Source: Nitrospira sp. (GTDB lineage: Bacteria; Nitrospirota; Thermodesulfovibrionia; Thermodesulfovibrionales; SM23-35). Taken from it: DNA of 58,204 nucleotides. This document shows, in pieces, positions 1 to 8,310 of the stretch. Within the stretch, counting starts at the first letter, position 1. Each line of letters starts with the position of its first letter. The stretch spans positions 1 through 58,204 of the forward strand of contig VGWX01000005.1 of the NCBI GenBank assembly GCA_016873615.1, read 5' to 3'. The notes below the pieces were generated by a model. That model was given only the letters and a program-made list of their open reading frames with translations. It did no database searches and was not told where the DNA came from. The position numbers were made by a program, and so were the translations under genes.

Positions 1-113
1 ATTGTTTTCCGGTCAAAGCCCAGAGATCGTTTGATCTGCCTTATATTCCGCCCCTGGTGCCACTGATAAAGTACTTCCACTAATTCCTCCACTGTAATTT
101 CCTTTCTTGCCAT
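1..113 (-). CDS. istA: IS21-family transposase IstA, N-terminal fragment (runs off the window)
   Basis: The minus strand reads MARKEITVEELVEVLYQWHQ and continues to the window edge. This matches the opening helix-turn-helix segment of IS21-family IstA transposases, which recognise the element ends. The ATG at 111-113 is preceded by GGAGG at a good distance. Only about 37 codons are present because the gene continues beyond position 1. The multiple terminal repeats of the same element lie directly upstream (166-260), which supports the family call. Whether the copy is intact cannot be judged from this window. Confidence 0.8.
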   Translation of the reverse strand, partial: MARKEITVEELVEVLYQWHQGRNIRQIKRSLGFDRKT

Positions 114-165
114 AAGACCTCCGATTCGTAAAGTCAGACATCTTACAGCAGTTTGTCTCAGAAAA

Positions 166-260
166 GTGGGGAATTATTCTGGACCCAGGTGGGGAATTAA
201 TTTGGTCCTAAATGGGGAATTCTTTTGACCCTAAGTGGGGAATTTCGCTGGCCCTCGACA
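166..260. repeat. IS21-type element end with four 23-bp-spaced terminal repeats
   Basis: Four copies of a unit built on TGGGGAATT begin at 166, 189, 212 and 235, a regular 23-base period, each followed by a G/T-rich part ending in GACC, GTCC or GGCC. The array closes with GGCCCTCGACA at 250-260, so the element end read inward begins TGTCGAGGGCC. IS21-family elements carry such multiple transposase-binding repeats at their ends. This marks 260 as the likely element boundary. Confidence 0.75.
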
Positions 261-374
261 CCATTTAGAAGATTAAAGCATTAGCAGGATATTTTGTCAA
301 GAAAATTCTTTTATAATAGAGTGTTACATTAAATACTTAACCTTATTCTTAAAATGAGGTGATTCTAAAAAGGC

Positions 375-412
375 AGGGTTAAGGGATTCGAGGGGTCAAG
401 GGGTCAGGACAG
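375..412. repeat. Degenerate octamer tandem repeat (AGGGGTCA type)
   Basis: Successive 8-mers AGGGTTAA, GGGATTCG, AGGGGTCA, AGGGGTCA and a partial GGACAG lie in the 261-457 gap between the IS21 end and the tonB-like gene. The rest of the gap is AT-rich and holds no ORF. The same octamer type recurs at 15538-15637. Confidence 0.6.
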
Positions 413-457
413 ATAAAAACTAAAATTTTGTTATCTGTGGCAATTTTCGCTATTGTT

Positions 458-1276
458 TTACCGAATATAGTAACCATAAAGAGTATAAACAAAGTGTCCG
501 ACAATAGTGTAGACTTCCATCCCCCATTCTTCAGGCAATGGCCAGTATGGGTCCCCGTCTTTTAGTGCTCTTATTGCAGCATCGTCAAGATTTTTATGAC
601 CTGATGTCCTAACAAGCTCAACAGCACCAAGCTTGCCATTTTTCTTTATGGTGAATTTTATGACCAGGTCTCCGTAGATTCCACCAGCAGCTGCGTCCGG
701 TGGGTACATCCAGATGTTTTCGATGCGTTCTTTCAGCCTTTTGTTATATATCAAGAACTTATACTCTGATGTATCGAGAGTAAATGTTTTATCTTTCTTT
801 TCTTCTTTTTCGATATCTCTTTTAGCAAGTTCATTAATAATGCTTTTATCAAATAACTTTTCTCTGAGAGACGGGCCTGCAGTATCCGGATGTGGTATGC
901 TTCCTCTGCCGGTCACGCTGTCCTTTCCCCCGCCAGGAAAGCCTCCCTGAGCGCCGCTGCTCAGCGGCGGCGAAGGCAGATTATTTTTGTTATCACCCTG
1001 TAACACCCCCGGTTTACTATGAGAAGCCTCCTTATCGGTCCGGGGCATCATTTTGTCTCTCATTGCAGGTGAAGGTCTTTGCACTTTTGGAACTGCACGG
1101 GATGCCGGCGGTTTGATTACAGGACTTTGCGAGAGGAGATCTTTTGGAGAAGCAAGACTTGTGAAAAATTCACGTCCTTTTTTCATATCTTTTTCAGCAG
1201 GCAAGGCGAACAATATCACAGAAAGAATGATGGCATGCACTGCAAAGGAATAGACAAAAAATCTCTTTAGATTCAA
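458..1276 (-). CDS. TonB-like energy transducer
   Basis: This 272-residue protein has TonB architecture: a short cytoplasmic start, one membrane anchor (about residues 8-26), a long Pro/Ser/Lys-rich periplasmic linker (about 45-130) and a C-terminal TonB fold (about 175-255) with the typical GAVELVRTSGHKNLDDAAI segment. TonB proteins pass proton-motive force from ExbB/ExbD to outer-membrane receptors. No exbBD or receptor gene is in the window, so its partner is unknown. The start is TTG at 1274-1276, overlapping the TGA of the upstream small ORF, with AGGAAG just upstream; this suggests translational coupling. Confidence 0.8.
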   Translation of the reverse strand: MNLKRFFVYSFAVHAIILSVILFALPAEKDMKKGREFFTSLASPKDLLSQSPVIKPPASRAVPKVQRPSPAMRDKMMPRTDKEASHSKPGVLQGDNKNNLPSPPLSSGAQGGFPGGGKDSVTGRGSIPHPDTAGPSLREKLFDKSIINELAKRDIEKEEKKDKTFTLDTSEYKFLIYNKRLKERIENIWMYPPDAAAGGIYGDLVIKFTIKKNGKLGAVELVRTSGHKNLDDAAIRALKDGDPYWPLPEEWGMEVYTIVGHFVYTLYGYYIR

Positions 1277-1455
1277 TCTAAAAACTTCCTGAAGAGTTTT
1301 ATGTAGCTCTTGAGGCTTTCTTTTCTGCTGTCTTTCCTGAGCCAGAGCCTTAAGGAAACCCCCTGTATCTCAGGCCTTCTGTGCAAGGCAACAAGCCTCT
1401 CGGCAGATTCGTCGTTTTTTAAAAAATAATTTCTCAATGCATCCATAAGCATCAA
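1273..1455 (-). CDS. Small hypothetical protein coupled to the TonB-like gene
   Basis: A 60-codon ORF whose TGA overlaps the TTG start of the TonB-like gene. It starts at TTG (or the adjacent ATG) with GGGAG a few bases upstream. The product is basic and probably helical (ESAERLVALHRRPEIQGVSL in the middle). No family is recognised. The overlap and the ribosome site argue for a real gene, but the short length leaves doubt. Confidence 0.45.
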   Translation of the reverse strand: MMLMDALRNYFLKNDESAERLVALHRRPEIQGVSLRLWLRKDSRKESLKSYIKLFRKFLD

Positions 1456-1530
1456 TCTTTTCTCCCTTTGGTGAGATGATCCTTAACGCTTAAACTCATT
1501 GTGTATGGACAGTATCCATTTAAATAAAGC

Positions 1531-1590
1531 AGGGAATCGAAGAATCGGTAAAAGGGAAAATCTTCCCTAAACCAATTCTCCCATTCCCCC
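1531..1590. repeat. Imperfect inverted repeat between operons
   Basis: GGGAATCGAAGAATCGGT near 1532 pairs imperfectly with ACCAATTCTCCCATTCCC near 1571-1588, with AAGGGAAAATCTTCCCT at the centre. It lies just downstream of the JAMM gene stop on the minus strand and could fold as a transcript-end hairpin. The GAATC units resemble the octamer tracts found elsewhere in the window. Confidence 0.5.
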
Positions 1591-1606
1591 AAATATCAAC
1601 TTACAT

Positions 1607-2113
1607 TCAAAATCCCGGCGGGAGCGGACAGTGTATCTTTGCACGTTTTACAGAAGAATCACCGTTTACGAAATGCGCAGATATCTTAAAGAAGAATTCA
1701 CTAACAGAACCTGATAGAGTGCCATCTCTTTTTTCGCCCCAGGGCATGGTCTTTTCATTATTATTGATGGCAATGATCAAATATATATACCCTGGCGTCA
1801 TCCCTTTTATATCTTCCTCACTCGGCAAAGGCAAACCCTTTGTAGGGCCGAACTGTGTATGAGAATGGAAATCGCCTATTTTCTGTAATTTATTGAACCT
1901 CGCGAGAATTGATTCTATCTTCTTGTGATTCTTACGTTTATATTCAACCCCTTTATGCCTTCTGTCTGCTGTCTGGACGCTGAAAGCATGTTCAACAATA
2001 AACCGATCCTCAAGTTTATACCCGAGGAGAAAGCCAAAGCATTCCTTCTTATATACCTCTGCCGAGCTGAGAAGAAGATCAATAAAGGCATTCTCCGAGA
2101 GGTATACACGCAT
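1607..2113 (-). CDS. JAMM/MPN-family (Mov34) metalloprotease-like protein
   Basis: This 168-residue protein carries a JAMM zinc-protease signature: Glu24 in KECFGFLLG, His83-Ser-His85 in GDFHSHTQ, and Ser98..Asp101 in PSEED. JAMM proteins cleave isopeptide bonds or C-terminal tails of ubiquitin-like proteins; bacterial members often process sulfur-carrier proteins or pilin-like substrates. Here the gap between HSH and Ser is 12 residues, longer than the usual 7. No ThiS/MoaD-like or E1-like gene is adjacent. It starts 12 bases after the UspA stop, at the 3' end of the 5807-1607 operon. Confidence 0.8.
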   Translation of the reverse strand: MRVYLSENAFIDLLLSSAEVYKKECFGFLLGYKLEDRFIVEHAFSVQTADRRHKGVEYKRKNHKKIESILARFNKLQKIGDFHSHTQFGPTKGLPLPSEEDIKGMTPGYIYLIIAINNNEKTMPWGEKRDGTLSGSVSEFFFKISAHFVNGDSSVKRAKIHCPLPPGF

Positions 2114-2125
2114 AGCTTGTTATTC

Positions 2126-2572
2126 CTAATACATCGGAAGCCTTACCGTAAGTACCGGGCATGGCGCGAATCTTACAACCTGTGATGCAGTGCTTCCGAA
2201 AAGTAATCTGTCTATGCCCTTTCGACCGTGGGTAGCAATGATTACAAGGTCTATCTTGTTCTTATTAGCAAACTTTACTATTTCTTCATGAGGCACGCCT
2301 GTTGTAACGATGCGCTCGATGCCTTTAATTCCACTCAGTTCCTCCAGGCCAAACCTCTCGAGTTCCTTTTTAGCGCCCGTTTCAATATCCTTGTACATTT
2401 CATCCATTGATACATGCGGGACATACCAACCTGATGCCTTTGCTATGTCGTAAATAACATGCAGAATGTAAAGCTTTGATCCGTAACGTTTTGTCATGTC
2501 AATAGCATACTTCAGCGCTTCTGATGACCCCTCTGAAAAATCTGTCGGAAAAAGAATACTTTTGATTTCCAT
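2126..2572 (-). CDS. Universal stress protein, UspA family
   Basis: A 148-residue single-domain UspA protein starting MEIKSILFPTDFSEGS. The ATP-binding signature is visible near the C-terminus as ATHGRKGIDRLLFGST. An upstream in-frame ATG at 2644 would give a longer protein, but it lies inside the preceding gene; the ATG at 2570-2572 has GGGAGG in front and overlaps the preceding stop as TAATG, so it is chosen. Usp proteins are cytoplasmic stress or energy-state sensors; the specific role is unknown. Confidence 0.88.
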   Translation of the reverse strand: MEIKSILFPTDFSEGSSEALKYAIDMTKRYGSKLYILHVIYDIAKASGWYVPHVSMDEMYKDIETGAKKELERFGLEELSGIKGIERIVTTGVPHEEIVKFANKNKIDLVIIATHGRKGIDRLLFGSTASQVVRFAPCPVLTVRLPMY

Positions 2573-3576
2573 TATCCAACCTCCCTTAGGTATTTTGCTG
2601 CATTTTCCGGTGATGTGGGAAGGATATAAAATCCTGAACCCCATTCAAACCCACTTGTCCTTATAAGACGCGGCATTATCTCGAGATGCCAGTGAAAATC
2701 CTCACCGAGCGTATGCCAGTGATCTCTCCTTGGTATCATATTAGGGGCAGTATGAATGTAATAATTAAAAGGTGGATCACGAAAAATAATCCGTAGCTTT
2801 TTCAGTACAGACATCAGGATCAGCCCCATATCTTCAATCTCTTCATATGTAATTTCATTAAAGGCACAACAATGCCTTTTTGGAATAATCCATGATTCAA
2901 AAGGAAATTGCGCTGCATAAGGGCAAAAGGCAACAAAGTTTTTTGTTTCAAGGATCACCCTTTCCCCTGCCCTTAATTCTTCACTAATTATATCACAGAA
3001 TATACACCTTTCTTTATAGGTAAAATACTGTTTTGCATTATCGAGTTCGTCTTTTACTGTTTTCGGGATCATCGGTGTCGCCATGAGAAATGACAGGGGA
3101 TGAGAAAAAATCTCTCCGGCGTCTACCCCGGAATCTTTGTATATCAGAATATATCTGAATCTTGAATCCTTTTCAAGGTCGGCGATACGTTCCCTGTAGA
3201 GCGTTATAACCCTTATCATCTGCTCAATTCCAAGGTCTTCAGGCCTGACAGTATGCTCAGGTGATTCAATAAGGATTTCATTCGCGCCAATGCTGTTCAT
3301 TTTATCGTAGATCCCAACACCTTTCCGGCCCAAATCACCCTCAATCTGAAATACAGGATTAAGACTTGGCAGTGCCCGCACCCACCATTTGGATGAACGC
3401 GGCATTCTGACAGATGTTATCTCAGGAGGGGTCTCATATTCCCGGCCCGGGCAGAGGATGCAATTCCTCTCCTCCTGAGTCTTATATGAGAGCAGGTTAT
3501 ACTCAGAAGGGGCCTTTGATTCTGACATAACCGCAACCCATCTGCCGAGCAGGATGTCTTTTCTGAGTTCATGCAT
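2572..3576 (-). CDS. GalT-like HIT-superfamily protein lacking the catalytic histidine
   Basis: The 334-residue protein aligns by eye to galactose-1-phosphate uridylyltransferase along its whole length: RKDILLGRWV start, zinc-type cysteines Cys39/Cys42, a second CIFC pair at 191-194, and the C-terminal HIT half with HWHLEIMPR. The first HIT half, where GalT has HPHxQ and the second His is uridylylated, reads His159-Pro-Leu161-Ser-Phe163. The flanks fit (DAGEIFS before, LMATPMIP after), so both nucleophile and glutamine are gone. GalT activity is therefore unlikely. It overlaps coaX by 8 bases, with no galactose genes nearby. It may belong to a degenerate GalT subfamily of unknown role. Confidence 0.75.
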   Translation of the reverse strand: MHELRKDILLGRWVAVMSESKAPSEYNLLSYKTQEERNCILCPGREYETPPEITSVRMPRSSKWWVRALPSLNPVFQIEGDLGRKGVGIYDKMNSIGANEILIESPEHTVRPEDLGIEQMIRVITLYRERIADLEKDSRFRYILIYKDSGVDAGEIFSHPLSFLMATPMIPKTVKDELDNAKQYFTYKERCIFCDIISEELRAGERVILETKNFVAFCPYAAQFPFESWIIPKRHCCAFNEITYEEIEDMGLILMSVLKKLRIIFRDPPFNYYIHTAPNMIPRRDHWHTLGEDFHWHLEIMPRLIRTSGFEWGSGFYILPTSPENAAKYLREVG

Positions 3577-4333
3577 TTGAATTTCTCTTGTATAATATTC
3601 TTAGCCCTTCAAGTGTAAGATCAGGTGAAAAATCATGCTTTCTTTTCAGAAATTTTGAGATCAAACCCCCATATCCGCCGGTTATAACAACTTTCAGTTT
3701 AATATCAGCTTCTTTTTCGATCTCGTTGAGAATCCGTTCTATAGCGCCTGCTGTACCATAAAATAATCCCGACCGAATGCATCTGACGGTATTGTTGCCC
3801 AGGGCCGATATTGGCGGTTTCAAGTGAACCTCAGAAAGTTTTGATGTTCCCTGAGCAAGTGATTCATTCATCAAACAAATTCCCGGCATTATAGCGCCAC
3901 CGATATAAGTCGCTTTTTTATCAATAATGCTTATAGTTGTAGCTGTACCGAAATCCACAGCTGCAACAGGGCATTTATAATATTCATATGCTGCTGCTGC
4001 ATTTGCAATTCTGTCTGACCCCAGTTTCTCAGGATTTGGAATATTGAATGTCAGCCCTGTCCTGATCTTGCAACTCACAATGAAAGGTTCTTTACCTGTA
4101 AATCCTTTCAGGGCTTTCTGCAAGACCTTTGTATGTCCCGGTACGACAGAGGATATTATAATTCCTTCAGAGTTTTTTTCCATATAATTTTCTTTTATGA
4201 ATCCATTAACCAGCGCTGAATATTTTGCAGGGGACAGAAGGGGATGGGTATCCATTTTTTGCACAAGAAGGCCTGATTTAGTAAAAAAACCTATATTTAT
4301 TGTGGAGTTTCCGATGTCTATGGCTATAAGCAT
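3569..4333 (-). CDS. coaX: Type III pantothenate kinase
   Basis: A 254-residue CoaX, which phosphorylates pantothenate in the first step of coenzyme A synthesis. The ASKHA-fold motifs are present: DIGNSTINIGFF at the N-terminus, EKLGSDRIANAAAAY in the middle and VDFGTATTISII. The length is typical. Its ATG follows the birA TAG with no gap (TAGATG), and birA-coaX pairing is common in bacteria. This kinase type is not feedback-inhibited by CoA, from family knowledge. Confidence 0.93.
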   Translation of the reverse strand: MLIAIDIGNSTINIGFFTKSGLLVQKMDTHPLLSPAKYSALVNGFIKENYMEKNSEGIIISSVVPGHTKVLQKALKGFTGKEPFIVSCKIRTGLTFNIPNPEKLGSDRIANAAAAYEYYKCPVAAVDFGTATTISIIDKKATYIGGAIMPGICLMNESLAQGTSKLSEVHLKPPISALGNNTVRCIRSGLFYGTAGAIERILNEIEKEADIKLKVVITGGYGGLISKFLKRKHDFSPDLTLEGLRILYKRNSNA

Positions 4334-5110
4334 CTATCTCAATACTGTTAAGTCCCCTGAATGTATCCTTTTCATCTCACCTGAAGGCAGCATCAGGATA
4401 AGCATTCCCTCATCGTCTATAGCCTCAGCAAAACCTTTATAAGTTTCCTGACCGATAACCACTATCACTTCTTTACCGATTGTTGATGTGAGGCGTTGCC
4501 ATTCAGCAAGGAGAACTTCCCTCTTCATAGCTTTTAGGATCATATACCAATTGTTTATTTCATTCAGAATCTCAGCAACGATTTCTTCCCTTGAAAACAA
4601 TTTACCGGTCTCTTTTTTTACTGATGTTGCTATTTTTCTCACATCCTCCGGGAATGTATCGATATCTGTATTTACATTTATGCCGATTCCAATGACTGAA
4701 AAAAGAATTCCCTTCTGATCTGTTTTCAGTTCTGTTAGAATGCCGCCGATCTTCCTTTCATGGAATATCAAATCGTTCGGCCACTTTATTGAGATGTTCA
4801 GCCCTGTAGTCTTTCTCAGGGCATTTGCAGACGCCACTGCAGCCATTATCGTTATAAGCGTTGCATCCCTGGTCTCGATTTGAGGCTGCAGGATAATGCT
4901 CATATAAATATTTTCACCCGGGGGAGATACCCATACCCTGCCAAGCCTGCCCCTGCCTTTTTCCTGGGTATCAGCAAGAATAACAGTGCCTTCCGCAACC
5001 TGTTCAGCTAAATTCGAAGCAACAGTATTTGTAGATGCCACTTTTTCGTAAAAGAAGATTTCTCTTCCTATGCTGCCTTTGATTTTTGATTTTATATCAT
5101 CAGTTTTCAC
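4334..5110 (-). CDS. birA: Biotin--[acetyl-CoA-carboxylase] ligase
   Basis: A 258-residue biotin protein ligase with the ligase signature GRGRLGRVWVSPPGENIYMS and a KWPNDL segment. It makes biotinyl-AMP and transfers biotin to a carrier lysine. There is no N-terminal winged helix, so this is a class I enzyme with no repressor role. The start is GTG at 5108-5110, overlapping the upstream TGA as GTGA, so translation is likely coupled to the MBL gene. The C-terminal small domain (IGKEVIVVIGQETYKGFAEA) is complete. Confidence 0.92.
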   Translation of the reverse strand: MKTDDIKSKIKGSIGREIFFYEKVASTNTVASNLAEQVAEGTVILADTQEKGRGRLGRVWVSPPGENIYMSIILQPQIETRDATLITIMAAVASANALRKTTGLNISIKWPNDLIFHERKIGGILTELKTDQKGILFSVIGIGINVNTDIDTFPEDVRKIATSVKKETGKLFSREEIVAEILNEINNWYMILKAMKREVLLAEWQRLTSTIGKEVIVVIGQETYKGFAEAIDDEGMLILMLPSGEMKRIHSGDLTVLR

Positions 5111-5807
5111 TGCTTTCCTTCTGCCAGTATAACCACCTCTATCTTTCCCTTTAACCCTTCTGCAAACTTCTTTGCATCATCCTTTGACCCGACAATAGAA
5201 CCATAGTGCATAGGCATTGCAATCTTCGGCTTAATATCGAGCGCAGCCTTAACAGCTTCTTCTGCTGTCATAACATAGGTGCCTGATACAGGGAGAAGCG
5301 CTATATCTGCCTTGAAATTCTTCATTTCTGGTATATGATCAGTATCCCCTGCAATATAAATCCTCTGACCTCGAACAGTGAAGATATATCCAACCCAATT
5401 ATTACCCTTTGGGTGGAACTGCTTGTTTGTATTGTAGGAAGGCACAGCCTCGATCTCAATGCCTTCGACAGTAATCTTGTCCCCGGGTTTTACAGTCTTT
5501 AACTTTCCAGTTAATTTTTTTGCACAATCCTGAGTTGCAACAATAACTGTATCAGTCCCCTGGAGGATCTTTATGTCTTCAGGCGAGCAATGGTCAAAAT
5601 GCTCGTGAGTGATCAGGATAATATCCGCTGTGTCTTTATTTTTGATCTTGAACGGGTCAGTATAAATGACCTTTTCCCCCACTATCTTAAAAGTATCATG
5701 CCCAAGCCAGTGTATATCCTTTACCATTATCTTGGCCTCCTTTCCTTCTGCAAATGCAGAAACCGGTAAAAATAACAGCATAATTGATAAAAAATAATAC
5801 GTACCAA
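5107..5807 (-). CDS. MBL-fold metal-dependent hydrolase (UPF0173-like), probably secreted; start region looks frameshifted
   Basis: The readable ORF covers 5107-5781 (224 residues). It has a metallo-beta-lactamase core with His59-x-His61-x-Asp63-His64 (THEHFDH), a GDTDH segment and a distal MPMHYGS histidine, as in UPF0173 hydrolases. Its ATG (5781) has no ribosome site and yields only half a signal peptide (LLFLPVSAFA). Upstream, AGGAGG precedes TTG at 5805-5807, one base out of frame across a run of six T (minus strand, 5789-5794). One extra T would give a full signal peptide starting MVRIIFLSIMLL. I therefore extend the gene to 5807 and flag a one-base deletion or sequencing error. Confidence 0.75.
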
Positions 5808-5963
5808 GATTTTCTACCTCCTGTCTTTTAAAGGAAGTATATCACATTATTGCCGACATATTACGTCAATCTATTCCTTTATGAATTGAATCTTGAATGG
5901 ATAGGTATAGGGTTAACTGTTACTTTATATCAGACTTCTAATATATAATTATAGATATTAGCC

Positions 5964-6650
5964 ATGAAAAAGGTCATTATCGCGGAAGATATTCAGGCTA
6001 TCCTTGAAAAAGAAGACAGTTTTCTGAACAGGTCTGATGTGAGGATATACACCGCAACCACCAATGAGCAGGCGCTTAGCCTGCACAGGACTGAAAGAGC
6101 GAATCTCATTATAGCGCAGCTGGACACACCGGTAATGAGCGGCGAAATTCTCACTTCCCTTATACGTGAAGATCATGAATTGCGCAAGGCCTCACTTATT
6201 ATTATATGCTCCAACACTGAGCCTGATCTTAAACGATGTTTACAGTGCAGGGCGAATGCTTTTGTCACAAGTCCAATAAACAAAGCGATCCTTTTGCAGG
6301 AGGCACATCAGCTCCTCCATATTGGTCATAGAAAGTCATGCAGGGTTCCCGTGAGCATCAAGATTGAAGGAAGGTCCTCAGAAATGCCTTTTACAGGATA
6401 TGCAGAAAATATAAGTGTATCAGGCATGCTGTTACATTCGGACACCCTTCTGGATGAAGGAGATGCTGTAACATGTGCTTTCTACCTTCCCGATTCCACA
6501 CATATAACCACGAATGCTGAGGTTATCAGAATTCTTGAAAGAGAAACTGAACATGATGCAAACGGTTATGGTATTAAATTCATCGATCTCAGCACTGACT
6601 TTAGTTCAGCCTTAGAGGGATTTGTTAAAAAAGAACAACGGTACAAATAG
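5964..6650 (+). CDS. Degenerate receiver domain fused to PilZ domain
   Basis: This 228-residue protein has an N-terminal CheY-like fold (about 1-118) and a C-terminal PilZ domain (about 120-225). The receiver keeps the acidic pair (AEDI) but the phospho-acceptor position is Gln52 (IIAQLDTPVMSG) and the conserved Lys is replaced (TSPIN), so ordinary phosphorylation is unlikely. The PilZ part has RKSCR (RxxxR) and NISVSG, the two cyclic-di-GMP contact motifs. It probably senses c-di-GMP rather than phosphate. It is monocistronic, upstream of parA, with a TATAAT box at 5944-5949. Confidence 0.8.
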   Translation: MKKVIIAEDIQAILEKEDSFLNRSDVRIYTATTNEQALSLHRTERANLIIAQLDTPVMSGEILTSLIREDHELRKASLIIICSNTEPDLKRCLQCRANAFVTSPINKAILLQEAHQLLHIGHRKSCRVPVSIKIEGRSSEMPFTGYAENISVSGMLLHSDTLLDEGDAVTCAFYLPDSTHITTNAEVIRILERETEHDANGYGIKFIDLSTDFSSALEGFVKKEQRYK

Positions 6651-6740
6651 TCGATCCGGTCAGCTGAATTGAGGATTGTTTGAGCTAAACCCAAAAGTGG
6701 ATTATTGGTATAATAATGGACTCACACCTACAAGAATACT

Positions 6741-7520
6741 ATGGGCAAGGTTATAACAATAGTTAATCAAAAAGGCGGGGTAGGGAAGACAACTACTGCT
6801 GTTAATCTTGCCGCTTCTCTTGCACTTGCTGAAAAAGATATCCTGGTAATCGATAATGATCCACAGGGGAATTCTACGTCCGGACTCGGCATATCAAGGG
6901 ACAGCCTGGGGAAAAGTCTCTATGACGTTTATGCAGGAAGATGTGATATCAAAGATGCCCTTAAAATGACGGCTATGGAACACCTCGAGATATTACCTTC
7001 AACCATAGATCTCCTGGGTGTTGAGGTTGAACTGGTGGCGAAAGAAGGCCGGGAACATATACTGTCGACCGCTGTAAATTCAATCAGGGACAGATTCAGA
7101 TATATCCTTATCGACTGCCCCCCTTCTCTGGGATTGCTTACACTCAATGCCCTTGTTGCTGCCGACTCTGTGATAGTCCCTGTGCAGTGTGAATACTACG
7201 CCCTTGAAGGTCTCGGACTGTTAACAAGGACATTGCGCCGCATAAGGGGTTCCTTTAATCCCGGCCTTGATATTGAAGGTATAATTCTCACTATGTTTGA
7301 CCCAAGAAATAATCTGGCTCAGGAGGTTGCAAATGAAGTCAGAAAACATTTCGGGGATAAGGTGTACGATACTGTAATTCCGAGAAATGTTACACTTGGA
7401 GAAGCGCCGAGTTATGGAAAGCCTGCTATATTGTATGATATCCGCTCAAAAGGAGCGCAGAGTTATTTATCCCTTGCAAAGGAGATATTGAATGAAAACG
7501 GCATTGGGCAAAGGACTTGA
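6741..7520 (+). CDS. parA: Chromosome-partitioning ATPase ParA/Soj
   Basis: A 259-residue ParA with deviant Walker A KGGVGKTT near the N-terminus and the switch segment ILIDCPPSLGLLTLNAL. It binds DNA non-specifically with ATP and moves ParB-bound origin regions. There is no N-terminal HTH, as expected for chromosomal Soj-type proteins. parB starts inside its 3' end, the standard par operon order. A TATAAT sits about 25 bases before the ATG. No consensus parS palindrome was seen nearby. Confidence 0.95.
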   Translation: MGKVITIVNQKGGVGKTTTAVNLAASLALAEKDILVIDNDPQGNSTSGLGISRDSLGKSLYDVYAGRCDIKDALKMTAMEHLEILPSTIDLLGVEVELVAKEGREHILSTAVNSIRDRFRYILIDCPPSLGLLTLNALVAADSVIVPVQCEYYALEGLGLLTRTLRRIRGSFNPGLDIEGIILTMFDPRNNLAQEVANEVRKHFGDKVYDTVIPRNVTLGEAPSYGKPAILYDIRSKGAQSYLSLAKEILNENGIGQRT

Positions 7521-8310
7521 GGCCTTAATACCCGAAAAGGGAGATGAAATTATCTACCTCGATACTGAGCGCATCTTTCCGGGAGAGCAGCAGCCGAGAA
7601 AGATATTCAGGGATGATTCTCTCAAGGAACTTGCAGCATCGATAAAGGAAAAAGGAGTGCTGCAGCCTGTAATCGTATCCCGTGTCGGAGACGGATCATT
7701 CAGGCTTGTTACCGGTGAACGGAGGTGGAGGGCTTCTGCACTCGCAGGTTTGAAAAAAATACCAGCGCTTGTAAAGAATGTTGCTTCCAGGGATTCGCTC
7801 GAAATTGCCCTTATAGAAAATATCCAGCGGGAGGATCTTAATCCCATAGAGGCTGCCGAGGCTTTCAACAGGCTGATTACAGAGTTTAACCTCACACAGG
7901 AAGATCTTTCCGATAGGGTCGGCAAGGAAAGGGCAACTATTGCGAATTACCTCAGGCTGTTAAAACTGCCTGAAGAGGTCAAATCCTTTCTCTATAACGG
8001 CTCTTTAAGCATCGGTCATGCAAAGGCTATACTTGCAATAGAAGGAAAAGGCAACCAGATAGAAGCGGCAAGAAAGATCATCAAAAAAGGTCTCAGCGTC
8101 AGGGAGGCTGAATTATTATCAAAAAAGGCATCCTTATCTCCGAAGGCAAAGACAGACAGAGATCCTCAGATTTCTTCTCTGGAAGAAAAGTTGATCAGGG
8201 GTCTTGGCACAAAGGTAAGGATTATAAATAAAGGCAAAAAAGGCAAGATAGAAATAGAATATTATTCACTTGAAGAACTTGACAGGCTTTTGGATATTCT
8301 GCTCGGATAG
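7492..8310 (+). CDS. parB: Chromosome-partitioning protein ParB/Spo0J
   Basis: A 272-residue ParB. The N-terminus LGKGLEALIP is the ParA-interacting stretch; GERRWRAS and ENIQREDLNPIE form the CTPase/ParB-N core; the HTH for parS follows (about 140-200), then a C-terminal dimer region. It overlaps parA by 29 bases and starts at ATG 7492, which keeps the conserved N-terminus. It loads at parS and slides as a CTP clamp, from family knowledge. Confidence 0.95.
   Translation: MKTALGKGLEALIPEKGDEIIYLDTERIFPGEQQPRKIFRDDSLKELAASIKEKGVLQPVIVSRVGDGSFRLVTGERRWRASALAGLKKIPALVKNVASRDSLEIALIENIQREDLNPIEAAEAFNRLITEFNLTQEDLSDRVGKERATIANYLRLLKLPEEVKSFLYNGSLSIGHAKAILAIEGKGNQIEAARKIIKKGLSVREAELLSKKASLSPKAKTDRDPQISSLEEKLIRGLGTKVRIINKGKKGKIEIEYYSLEELDRLLDILLG

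Noticed and set aside
294-317. TTGTCA and TATAAT as a sigma-70 promoter
   Set aside because: The spacer is only 12 bases, too short for sigma-70.
2572-3576. HWHLEIMPR taken as the GalT active site (HxHxQ with Glu for Gln)
   Set aside because: Placement near the C-terminus shows it is the second HIT half; the true active-site position is at residues 159-163 and reads HPLSF.
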